From Actinomycetota bacterium (GTDB lineage: Bacteria > Actinomycetota > UBA4738 > HRBIN12): DNA of 64,000 nucleotides. The first letter of the stretch is position 1. Every line of letters begins with the position of its first letter. The position numbers were made by a program, and so were the translations under genes. Positions 36,018 to 43,441 of the stretch are shown here, piece by piece. Location: the NCBI GenBank assembly GCA_026003015.1, contig BPGL01000001.1:797353-861352 (forward strand), written 5' to 3'. The notes under the pieces were generated by a model that saw only the letters and a list, made by a program, of their open reading frames with translations, was not told where the DNA came from and searched no databases.

Positions 36018-36833
36018 GTGCGGGCGCTGCGGGTCGTCGTCACGGCGATCGTCGTCGCCTTCCTGCTCGGCCCCCTCGTCGTGGTCGCGGTGGTCTCGAT
36101 CAACGAGAACCGGTACATGGACTTCCCGCCCGAGGGCTTCTCGCTGTCGTGGTACGCGCAGATGGTGACCGACCCCGCCTGGCGAGCGGCGATCCTGCGG
36201 AGCCTCGTGATCGCGACCGCCAGCGCCGCCCTCGCGGTGTCGATCGCGCTCCCGCTCGCCTACGCCCTACGCACCTATCGCGTGCGCCTGGCTCCCGTCC
36301 TGTACGCGCTCGGGATCCTGCCGTTCATGCTCCCCCCGGTGATCAGCGCGCTCGGCGCCCAGGTCTTCTGGAACGCGACCGGCCACATCGGGCGGATCGA
36401 GAACGTGATCGTCGCCCACGCGATCTTCTTCTCGACCCTGCCGCTCATCACGATCAGCCTCGCGATGGAGTCGATGGACCCGTCCCTGCCCGAGGCGGCC
36501 CGCACGATGGGCGCGGACCAGCGCACGACCTTCCGCACCGTGACGCTTCCGCTGCTCGTCCCCTCGATGGTCACCGGGTTCGCGGCGGCGTTCGTGCTGT
36601 CGCTGAACGAGTACATCATCGCGTTCCTCGTGGCGGGGTTCAGCGTCGAGACGCTCCCGATCAAGATCTTCAACAGCCTGCGCTACGGCTTCACGCCCAC
36701 GATCGCCGCCGTGACGGTCGTGTTCATCCTGATCGCCACCACGGTCTTCTCGCTGTTCGCGATCTTCGGGAACCTGCTGCGCTTCCTCGGCGCCGACCCC
36801 GGGGTGCTCGAGCGCGCCGAGGCCGGCCGCTAG
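36018..36833 (+). CDS. ABC importer permease 2 (PotC-like)
   Basis: The protein has 271 residues from GTG 36018, 6 nt after permease 1. It has six membrane helices, and its EAA loop is EAARTMGADQRTTFRTVTLP. SLNEYIIAFLVAGF in helix 5 is typical of PotC. It pairs with permease 1. Its stop codon overlaps that of the convergent nitrilase gene (TAG at 36831-36833 on plus, TAG at 36832-36830 on minus), leaving no room for a terminator between them. Confidence 0.92.
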   Translation: MRALRVVVTAIVVAFLLGPLVVVAVVSINENRYMDFPPEGFSLSWYAQMVTDPAWRAAILRSLVIATASAALAVSIALPLAYALRTYRVRLAPVLYALGILPFMLPPVISALGAQVFWNATGHIGRIENVIVAHAIFFSTLPLITISLAMESMDPSLPEAARTMGADQRTTFRTVTLPLLVPSMVTGFAAAFVLSLNEYIIAFLVAGFSVETLPIKIFNSLRYGFTPTIAAVTVVFILIATTVFSLFAIFGNLLRFLGADPGVLERAEAGR

Positions 36834-37837
36834 GAGGTCGACGGGTCGGCCTCGAACCCTGGGTCCTTCGACGGGATCGCCGTCGGGTCCCCGTGCGTGT
36901 CGCGCTCGTAGCGGATCGGCTCGCGCGGCGTCTCGTCCACCACGACGCGGAACACGTCGGGTCGGTGGTAGTGACCGGCTGCGTCGAGCGCCTGGAGCTC
37001 GCGGGCGACCAGGTCGAGGTCGAGGTCCGCGGTGAGGATCTGCTCGCCCTCCACGGGTCCGACGACCCAGGTCCCGTCCGGGGCGATCACGCCGGAGCCA
37101 CCGGCCACGACGAAGCCCCGCTCGTCGGCCATCGCCGCGATCCGATCCCGGACCGGGAGGTCGTCGGGCACCGCCGACAGCGGCAGCACCAGCGCGGCGC
37201 ACAACACGAAGCAGCGCCCCTCGAACGCGTAGGACCGGCTCGCGAGGTGGTGGATCTCCGGAGCGTCGGGCCAGGCGGCGACGTGGATCCGCTCCCCCTT
37301 GGCGTGCATCGCGAAGCGCGCTACCGGCATCCAGTGCTCCCAGCAGATGAGCCCCCCGAGGCGGCCGAACGGGGTATCGACGACGCTCAGCGTGCTCCCG
37401 TCGCCCATCCCCCAGATCACGCGCTCGGAATGGGTCGGCACGAGCTTGCGGTGCACGCCCAGGATCTCGCCGCGGTCCGACAGGTACAGCAGCGAGTTGT
37501 ACAGGGTCCCGCGTGAGAAGCGGCCGTCCCGCTCGTTGATCCCGATCACGACGTGCACCCCGTGCTCGCGGGCGACGCGAGCGAGCGCGTCGACCGCGGG
37601 GCCGGGGACCTCGACGGCGTTCGCGAGCAGGCGCGCGTGGGCGGCCTTCGTCGCGTCGTCGCCCCACGGCAGCCCGGCGTCGGCCCACACCGGGTAGCCG
37701 GGGAGCCACGTCTCGCCGAACACGACGAGGTGGGCGCCCATCCCGGCCGCCTCCCCGATCGCCGCCTCAGCCCGTTCCAGCGACCGCTCCAGGTCGCACA
37801 GGACGGGCGCGACCTGAGCGATCGCGACGGTCGTCAC
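36830..37837 (-). CDS. Nitrilase
   Basis: The protein has 335 residues from GTG 37837, whose GTGA overlaps the aminotransferase stop. The catalytic triad of the nitrilase fold is complete: E42 (FGETWLPGYP), K131 (HRKLVPTHSERVIWG) and C165 (GGLICWEHWMP). CWEHW is typical of true nitrilases, which convert a nitrile to acid and ammonia, rather than of amidases of the same superfamily. The substrate is unknown; aliphatic and aryl-acetonitrile enzymes share this motif. It lies in a run of nitrogen-releasing enzymes and shares an operon with a class I aminotransferase. Confidence 0.88.
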   Translation of the reverse strand: MTTVAIAQVAPVLCDLERSLERAEAAIGEAAGMGAHLVVFGETWLPGYPVWADAGLPWGDDATKAAHARLLANAVEVPGPAVDALARVAREHGVHVVIGINERDGRFSRGTLYNSLLYLSDRGEILGVHRKLVPTHSERVIWGMGDGSTLSVVDTPFGRLGGLICWEHWMPVARFAMHAKGERIHVAAWPDAPEIHHLASRSYAFEGRCFVLCAALVLPLSAVPDDLPVRDRIAAMADERGFVVAGGSGVIAPDGTWVVGPVEGEQILTADLDLDLVARELQALDAAGHYHRPDVFRVVVDETPREPIRYERDTHGDPTAIPSKDPGFEADPSTS

Positions 37838-39006
37838 CGCCCGGCCCCCACGAACCGACGCAGTCGCTCGCCGGCCTCCTCGAGCGTCTCCAAGCGCTTG
37901 GAGAACGAGAAGCGCAGCAGGGAGCGGCCGTCGGCGGGATCGGCGAAGAAGGACGAGCCGGGAACGGTCGCGACCCGGGCCTTTCGCACGAGCGTGGTGG
38001 CGGCCTGCACGTCGTCGTCGAAGCCCAGGTGCGACGCATCGGCCATCACGTAGTACGCGCCCCGCGGCGGCTGTGCGACGAACCCCGTCTCGGCGAGGAT
38101 CGAGAGCATCAACGCCCGGCGCTCCTCGTACTCGCGTGCCATGGTGCGGTAGTACGACTCGGGGAGCTGCAGCGCCGCCACACCTGCGTGCTGCAACGGC
38201 GTCGGCGCGCCCACCGTGAGGAAGTCGTGGACCTTGCGGATCCCATCGACGAGCGACGACGGGGCGATCACCCACCCGACGCGCCAACCCGTGACCGAGT
38301 AGGTCTTCGACAGCGCGTTCACCGTGATCGTCCGATCCTCCATCCCCGGGATCGAGGCGAGCGGCACGTGCTTGGCGCCGTCGTACACGATGTGCTCGTA
38401 GATCTCGTCGGTGAACGCGATCACGTCGAAGCGCTCGCACAGCGCCGCGATCGCCTCCAGCTCGTCGCGCGAGAAGACCTTGCCGGTCGGGTTGTTCGGC
38501 GTGTTGACGACGATCCCCCGGGTGCGATCGCCGAAGGCCGCGCGCAGCTCGGCGGGATCGAACGACCAGTCGGGAGGACGCAGGCGGACGTAGCGGGGCC
38601 GAGCGCCGGCCAGGATCGAGTCGGGACCGTAGTTCTCGTAGTACGGCTCGAAGATCACGACCTCGTCGCCCGGGTCTAGGACACCGAGCATCGCCGCGAT
38701 CATGCCCTCGGTCGACCCGCACGTGACGCACAGCTGCCGGTCGGGGTCGATCTCGATCCCGTAGCTGCGTCGGTACTTCTCGGCGATCGCCACGCGGAAC
38801 GCCGGCTCTCCCCAGGTCACGGGGTACTGGTTCAGGTCCTGCGCGACGGCTCGCCGGGCCGCCTCCTTCACCTCCGCGGGCGCGGGGAAGTCGGGGAACC
38901 CCTGCGCGAGGTTCACGGCGTCGTGCTCCATCGCCAGACGCGTCATCTCGCGGATCACCGATTCGGTGAACGCCGCCGCCTTCGTCGAGCTTCGGATCCG
39001 CCCCAT
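37834..39006 (-). CDS. Class I/II aminotransferase (aspartate/kynurenine aminotransferase-like)
   Basis: The protein has 390 residues from MGRIRSSTKAAAFTESVIRE; GGGAGG lies close before the ATG. PLP-fold type I motifs: VTCGSTEGMIAAMLG, NTPNNPTGKVFSRDEL, DEIYEHIVYDG, and the PLP lysine in NALSKTYSVTGWRVGW. The closest groups are kynurenine, glutamine and methionine aminotransferases (MtnE/YbdL-like); the amino donor cannot be fixed. It is the first gene of a two-gene unit with nitrilase and is divergent from the amidase gene, 60 nt away. Confidence 0.88.
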   Translation of the reverse strand: MGRIRSSTKAAAFTESVIREMTRLAMEHDAVNLAQGFPDFPAPAEVKEAARRAVAQDLNQYPVTWGEPAFRVAIAEKYRRSYGIEIDPDRQLCVTCGSTEGMIAAMLGVLDPGDEVVIFEPYYENYGPDSILAGARPRYVRLRPPDWSFDPAELRAAFGDRTRGIVVNTPNNPTGKVFSRDELEAIAALCERFDVIAFTDEIYEHIVYDGAKHVPLASIPGMEDRTITVNALSKTYSVTGWRVGWVIAPSSLVDGIRKVHDFLTVGAPTPLQHAGVAALQLPESYYRTMAREYEERRALMLSILAETGFVAQPPRGAYYVMADASHLGFDDDVQAATTLVRKARVATVPGSSFFADPADGRSLLRFSFSKRLETLEEAGERLRRFVGAGR

Positions 39007-39054
39007 GGCCTCCCACCCGCGGTGCCCGGGCCGGCAGCGCCCGGGCCGGCACAG

Positions 39055-39060
39055 GATAAT
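39055..39060 (+). promoter_or_regulatory. -10 box of a likely leaderless amidase transcript
   Basis: GATAAT ends 6 nt before the amidase ATG, placing the transcription start on or next to the start codon. No convincing -35 box. The same GATAAT-N6-start layout is found at cysM. Confidence 0.5.
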
Positions 39061-39066
39061 GCGCAG

Positions 39067-40449
39067 ATGCTTCGCACCCTGGCCGGGGCCGTCCGACGAC
39101 GCGAGATCGCCGCCCGCGAGCTGGTCGCCCGCGCGCTCGAGCGGATCGAGCGGCACGATCCGGGCATCGGAGCGGTCGTCTTCCTGCGGGCCGACGACGC
39201 GCTCGAGGAGGCCGCGCGCATGGACGAGGCGATCGCGCGGGGCGAGGACCCCGGCCCGCTCGCGGGGTTGCCCCTGCTCGTCAAGGACATCGAGGATCTG
39301 GCCGGCGCCCCGACGACGTTCGGCTCGCTGCTGTTCGCCGACGCTCCCCCGGCTGCCGACGACGGCCTGGTCCCCGGCCGGCTGCGTCGCGCGGGCGCGA
39401 TCCCGGTGGGCAAGACGAACGTGCCGGAGTTCGCGATCGAGGGCTTCACGGCGAACCGCCTGTTCGGCGCGACCCGGAACCCGTGGGCGCCCGCGCTGTC
39501 CCCCGGCGGGTCGAGCGGAGGCTCCGCGGCCGCGCTCGCCGCCGGCCTGGCGGCGATCGCGACCGCCTCCGACGGCGGCGGCTCGATCCGGATCCCGGCC
39601 GCCTGCTGCGGGCTCGTCGGGATCAAGCCGACGAACGGGCTCGTAGGACGGCGCCCGATCCCGGCGTGGATCGACCTGTCGACCGACGGCCCCTTCGCGA
39701 CGACGGTCGAGGACCTGCGCTTGCTGCTCGACGTGGAGATCGGCCCCGTCGCCGGGGACCCGGCGGCCCTGCCCACGCGCCCGCCCTGGCCGGGCGGCGA
39801 ACCCGGACGCGTGCTCGCCGCCCCTCGGGTCGTGGACCACGGGCCGGTCGCGCCGGAGGTCGCCACCGCCTTCGAGGCGGCCCTGGGCGCGCTCGAGCAG
39901 ATCCTCGGTCTGGAGATCACGCCGATCGAGCCGGCGGCGATCTTCCGCGCCGGGAACCCCGACGACGACTGGTTCACGATCGCGGCGACCGAGCACCTCG
40001 AGCAGCTCGGCCGCGCGGTCGTCGAGGCGAACCTCGAGCGGCTGCACCCCTCCTCGCGCGCGTTCTTCGAGATCGGGCTCGCGACCCCCCTGGAGCGCTA
40101 CCTCGCGGCTCGCCGTCGGCGCTTCGACTACGTTCGAGAGCTCGACGAGCTGCTCGGCGACGACGGGATCCTCGCCACCCCCACCCTCGCCTGGGCGGGC
40201 TGGCCGGCCGAAGGGCCCGCCGATGCCCCCGGGATGCCTGCGGAGGTCTTCAACACCGCCGTGCAGAACCTCACCGGACACCCCGCCGTGTCGCTGCCCG
40301 CCGGGGTCCTGCCCACCGGACTGCCCTTCGGCCTGCAGCTCACCGGCCCGCGCTTCCGCGACGACCTCGTGCTCGACGCGGCCGAGCGCTGGGAGCGGGC
40401 GCGACCGTGGACGCCCGCGGCCCCCGGCTACGAGCCCTTCGACGCCTGA
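39067..40449 (+). CDS. Amidase-signature family hydrolase
   Basis: The protein has 460 residues from MLRTLAGAVRRREIAARELV. The Ser-cisSer-Lys triad is complete: K73 (LLVKDIEDLAG), the cis-serine in PGGSSGGSAAAL (149-150) and the nucleophile S173 (SDGGGSIRIPAACCGLVG). The family hydrolyses carboxamides and aryl or acyl amides to acid plus amine or ammonia. The neighbours (nitrilase, PucR regulator, ornithine aminotransferase) suggest amide nitrogen scavenging. The start is ATG 39067 just after a -10 box; frames further upstream overlap the divergent aminotransferase. Confidence 0.9.
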   Translation: MLRTLAGAVRRREIAARELVARALERIERHDPGIGAVVFLRADDALEEAARMDEAIARGEDPGPLAGLPLLVKDIEDLAGAPTTFGSLLFADAPPAADDGLVPGRLRRAGAIPVGKTNVPEFAIEGFTANRLFGATRNPWAPALSPGGSSGGSAAALAAGLAAIATASDGGGSIRIPAACCGLVGIKPTNGLVGRRPIPAWIDLSTDGPFATTVEDLRLLLDVEIGPVAGDPAALPTRPPWPGGEPGRVLAAPRVVDHGPVAPEVATAFEAALGALEQILGLEITPIEPAAIFRAGNPDDDWFTIAATEHLEQLGRAVVEANLERLHPSSRAFFEIGLATPLERYLAARRRRFDYVRELDELLGDDGILATPTLAWAGWPAEGPADAPGMPAEVFNTAVQNLTGHPAVSLPAGVLPTGLPFGLQLTGPRFRDDLVLDAAERWERARPWTPAAPGYEPFDA

Positions 40450-40508
40450 GCCGACCGCCTCGACGCCTGGGCTCGACGCTCGGGCCGCCGCTGGGGGAGA
40501 CTGCCCGC

Positions 40509-42077
40509 ATGACGCAGGCCCGGGACCGGCGCGCCGGCCTCACCGTCGGCGACCTCGTCGCCATGCCCCACCTCGGCCTGTCGCTCGTCGCGGGGGCCTC
40601 CGGGCTCGGGCGGCCGGTGCGTTGGGCGCACGTGTGCGAGCTCGAGGACCCCGCGCCCTGGCTGGAGGGATGGGAGCTCGTGATGACCACCGGCATGGGG
40701 GTGCCTGCGGAGCCCGAGCGCCAGCGCGCCTACATCGAGCGGATGGCCGCGGCCCAGATCGCCGGGCTCGCGATCTCCCAGGACCTGCTGGCACCGCCGA
40801 TCACCGACCTGCTGCGCGAGGCCGCCGATCGCACGGGGTTCCCCGTCCTGGAGGTCTCGATCGAGGTCCCCTTCGTCGCGCTGTCTCGCACGATCGCCGC
40901 CGCGAACGCCGACGGCGCGCAACGACGGCTCGTCACGCACCTGGGGATCTTCGACACGCTCCGCGCGGCGACGGCTCAGGGGGTGGGGTTCGCGGAGCTC
41001 CTCCGGCGGATGGAGGACCTCGCCGGCTACCGCCTCCACCCGTGTTCGTCCACCGGCCACCCGCTGATCGCCGGGATCGATCCTCCGCCCGACGGGATCG
41101 TCGAGCGCCATCTGCCCCGCCGTCCCGGGCAGCCCCCCGGGATCCCTGGCGGCTACATCGTGACGATCCCCCTGGCGGGCCGGGCCGCGGGGCTGCTGAT
41201 CGCCCTCGAACGCGACGACGCGGACCCCGCGGGGCTCACGGCCGTGCAGCACATCGCGACCGTCGTCGCGCTCGAGCTCGCGAACCGGGAGCGTGAGCGC
41301 GAGGTCGTCCGGCGCGAGGGCGCGGAGACGCTCGCCGAGCTCCTGGCCGGGTCGCTGGACGCCGGAGCGGCGCGCAAGCGCCTCGCCCTGGCCGGGATCG
41401 ACCCTGACCAGCCGCTCGTGCTCGCGGCCGTCCTTCCCGACGAGGGCGTCGACGACTCGGCGGTGCACCGGGCGCTCGCCGACCGCGGCGTCGCCCACCT
41501 GCTGCTGTGGCAGCGGGAGCTCTACGTGCTCGTGCCCTCGGCGCTCGACGCGGCCCTGGCCGACCTCGACGGATGCTCGGTCGGGATCAGCCGCGCCTTC
41601 GGGATCGACGAGGGGCTCGGGGGGGCCCGCCGCGAGGCCCTGTGGGCGCTCGGTCGTGCGCGCGACCGCGCCGAACGTCTGGCCCGCTTCCCCGATCGTG
41701 CCCAGGAGACGACCTGGCTGCCGACCGACGCGGCCTCGCTCGAGACGCTCGCCCGCCGAACCCTGGGGCCCGTCCTGGAGGCCGATCGCCTGCGGGGCAG
41801 CGAGCTCGTCCGGTCGCTGCGGGTCTGGCTCGAGCACGACCGGCGCACGGAGGCGGCCGCCGCCCGGCTCATGATCCACAAGCACACCCTCGCGTACCGC
41901 CTCAAGCGCGTCGAGCGGCTGACCGGGCGCGACCTCGCCCGCACCGCGGACCTCGCGGAGCTCTGGCTCGCGCTGCAGGCCCTCGACGTCGTCGGCGCCC
42001 AGACCGAACCGTCCGCCCGCGCACGGCGCCCGGCCCAGCGCCGAACGACACGCCCGTCCTCGGACGGCGAGGGCTAG
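40509..42077 (+). CDS. PucR-family transcriptional regulator
   Basis: The protein has 522 residues from MTQARDRRAGLTVGDLVAMP. The N-terminal PucR-type domain (WAHVCELEDPAPWLEGWELVMTTG) fills about residues 10-130. A GGDEF/GAF-like middle follows, and the C-terminal helix-turn-helix (RSLRVWLEHDRRTEAAAARLMIHKHTLAYRLKRVERLTG) ends near residue 480. The founder, PucR of Bacillus, controls purine degradation and other nitrogen sources. The gene is 59 nt behind the amidase on the same strand and probably controls nearby nitrogen-catabolism genes. Confidence 0.87.
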   Translation: MTQARDRRAGLTVGDLVAMPHLGLSLVAGASGLGRPVRWAHVCELEDPAPWLEGWELVMTTGMGVPAEPERQRAYIERMAAAQIAGLAISQDLLAPPITDLLREAADRTGFPVLEVSIEVPFVALSRTIAAANADGAQRRLVTHLGIFDTLRAATAQGVGFAELLRRMEDLAGYRLHPCSSTGHPLIAGIDPPPDGIVERHLPRRPGQPPGIPGGYIVTIPLAGRAAGLLIALERDDADPAGLTAVQHIATVVALELANREREREVVRREGAETLAELLAGSLDAGAARKRLALAGIDPDQPLVLAAVLPDEGVDDSAVHRALADRGVAHLLLWQRELYVLVPSALDAALADLDGCSVGISRAFGIDEGLGGARREALWALGRARDRAERLARFPDRAQETTWLPTDAASLETLARRTLGPVLEADRLRGSELVRSLRVWLEHDRRTEAAAARLMIHKHTLAYRLKRVERLTGRDLARTADLAELWLALQALDVVGAQTEPSARARRPAQRRTTRPSSDGEG

Positions 42078-42102
42078 CCGCGGTCGATCCCCCGAACCTC
42101 GA

Positions 42103-43347
42103 TCACCGCAGCGCCTCGAGGATGCGCTCCAGGCCCCACGCGAGGTCGTCGCGTTCGATCACGAGCGGCGGGGCGATCCGCAGCGTCCGGTCGTGCGTGT
42201 CCTTGACGAGGACGCCGCGCTGCAGGAGCCGCTCGCAGACGGCGCGGGCCGGTCCGGCCTCCGGCGTGAGCTCGACCCCCACCCACAGGCCGCGGCCTCG
42301 GATCTCCGCGACCGTGGACGGCGCCGCTGCGCGCAGCTCATCGAGCAGCCAGCGTCCGAGCTCGGCCGAGCGGCGCTGGACGATGCCGCTGCACAGCAGC
42401 CCGATCACCTCGATCCCGATCGCGCACGCGAGCGGGTTCCCCCCGAAGGTGGAGCCGTGCTCCCCCGGCCGGTACACACCGAGGACCTCGCGGTCGGCCA
42501 CCACCGCCGAGATCGGCACGATCCCTCCGCCGAGCGCCTTGCCGAGCACGTAGACGTCCGGAACGACGCCCTCGTGCTCGACCGCGAACGTCGCGCCGGT
42601 CCGCCCGAGCCCCGACTGGATCTCGTCGGCGATCAGGAGCGCTCCGTGGCGATCGCACAGCTCCCGTGCCCGCCGCAGGTACCCATCCGGCGGCACGATC
42701 ACGCCCGCCTCCCCCTGGATCGGCTCGACGAGGAAGGCCACCGTGTCGTCGTCGAACGCGGCCTCGAGCGCCGCCGCGTCGCCGAAGGGGACGCTCACGA
42801 ACCCCGGCGTGAACGGCCCGAACCCGTTGCGCGCGGCCGGGTCGCTGCTGAACCCCACGATCGTCACCGTCCGCCCGTGGAAGTTGCCGTCCGCCACGAT
42901 GATGCGCGCCCGGTCGGGGGCGACGCCCTTCACGTCGTAGCCCCAGCGGCGCGCGGTCTTGATCGCGGTCTCGACCGCCTCGGCGCCGGTGTTCATCGGG
43001 ATCACCATGTCCTTGCCGCACAGCGCCGCGAGGTCCCGGCAGAACGGCCCGAAGCGGTCGTTGTGGAAGGCCCGCGAGGTCAGCGTCACGCGCTCGAGCT
43101 GCGCGCGCGCGGCGGCCACCAGCCGAGGGTGCCGGTGGCCGAAGTTCAGCGCGGAGTAGGCCGCGAGCAGGTCGAGGTAGCGCCGTCCCTCGACGTCGGT
43201 GACCCACGCCCCCTCGGCCTCGGCGATCACGACGGGCAGCGGGTGGTAGGTGGCCGCCGCGTGCCGTTCCGCGAGCCCGATCAGCTCCTCGGTGGCCGAC
43301 CCGACGCCGCGCTCCGACCGCAGCCCGGCGAGCTCCCCCGTGCTCAT
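42103..43347 (-). CDS. rocD: Ornithine aminotransferase
   Basis: The protein has 414 residues from MSTGELAGLRSERG, with AAGGAGG 6 nt before the ATG. It is a class III aminotransferase with the ornithine-aminotransferase signature run: MNTGAEAVETAIKTARRWGY, GNFHGRT, FLVEPIQGEAGVIVPPDGYL, ADEIQSGLGRTG, and the PLP lysine in VLGKALGGGIVP. It converts ornithine and 2-oxoglutarate to glutamate semialdehyde and glutamate, the step after arginine or ornithine use. It is convergent with pucR (25 nt apart). It could join polyamine or guanidine breakdown to central metabolism. Confidence 0.92.
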   Translation of the reverse strand: MSTGELAGLRSERGVGSATEELIGLAERHAAATYHPLPVVIAEAEGAWVTDVEGRRYLDLLAAYSALNFGHRHPRLVAAARAQLERVTLTSRAFHNDRFGPFCRDLAALCGKDMVIPMNTGAEAVETAIKTARRWGYDVKGVAPDRARIIVADGNFHGRTVTIVGFSSDPAARNGFGPFTPGFVSVPFGDAAALEAAFDDDTVAFLVEPIQGEAGVIVPPDGYLRRARELCDRHGALLIADEIQSGLGRTGATFAVEHEGVVPDVYVLGKALGGGIVPISAVVADREVLGVYRPGEHGSTFGGNPLACAIGIEVIGLLCSGIVQRRSAELGRWLLDELRAAAPSTVAEIRGRGLWVGVELTPEAGPARAVCERLLQRGVLVKDTHDRTLRIAPPLVIERDDLAWGLERILEALR

Positions 43348-43404
43348 CCGACCCCTCCTTCCGCACCCCGCGACGCCCGAGGGGGCGCTGGTCGCCCCAT
43401 CATC

Positions 43405-43426
43405 GCCGCTCGGTGGGCCGAGCGGC
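43405..43426 (-). terminator. Hairpin after the membrane-protease gene
   Basis: GCCGCTCGG-TGGG-CCGAGCGGC has nine perfect pairs and a 4-nt loop. It lies 15 nt beyond the protease stop codon and 57 nt before the rocD start. It has no U-tract. It is the likely transcript end for the protease gene, or lies in the rocD leader. Confidence 0.5.
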
Positions 43427-43441
43427 CACCCCGGCGCCCCC

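Noticed and set aside
36833..39052. Long in-frame N-terminal extension of the nitrilase across the aminotransferase gene
   Set aside because: The extension is the aminotransferase region read out of frame; the GTG at 37837 with a GTGA overlap is the sensible start.
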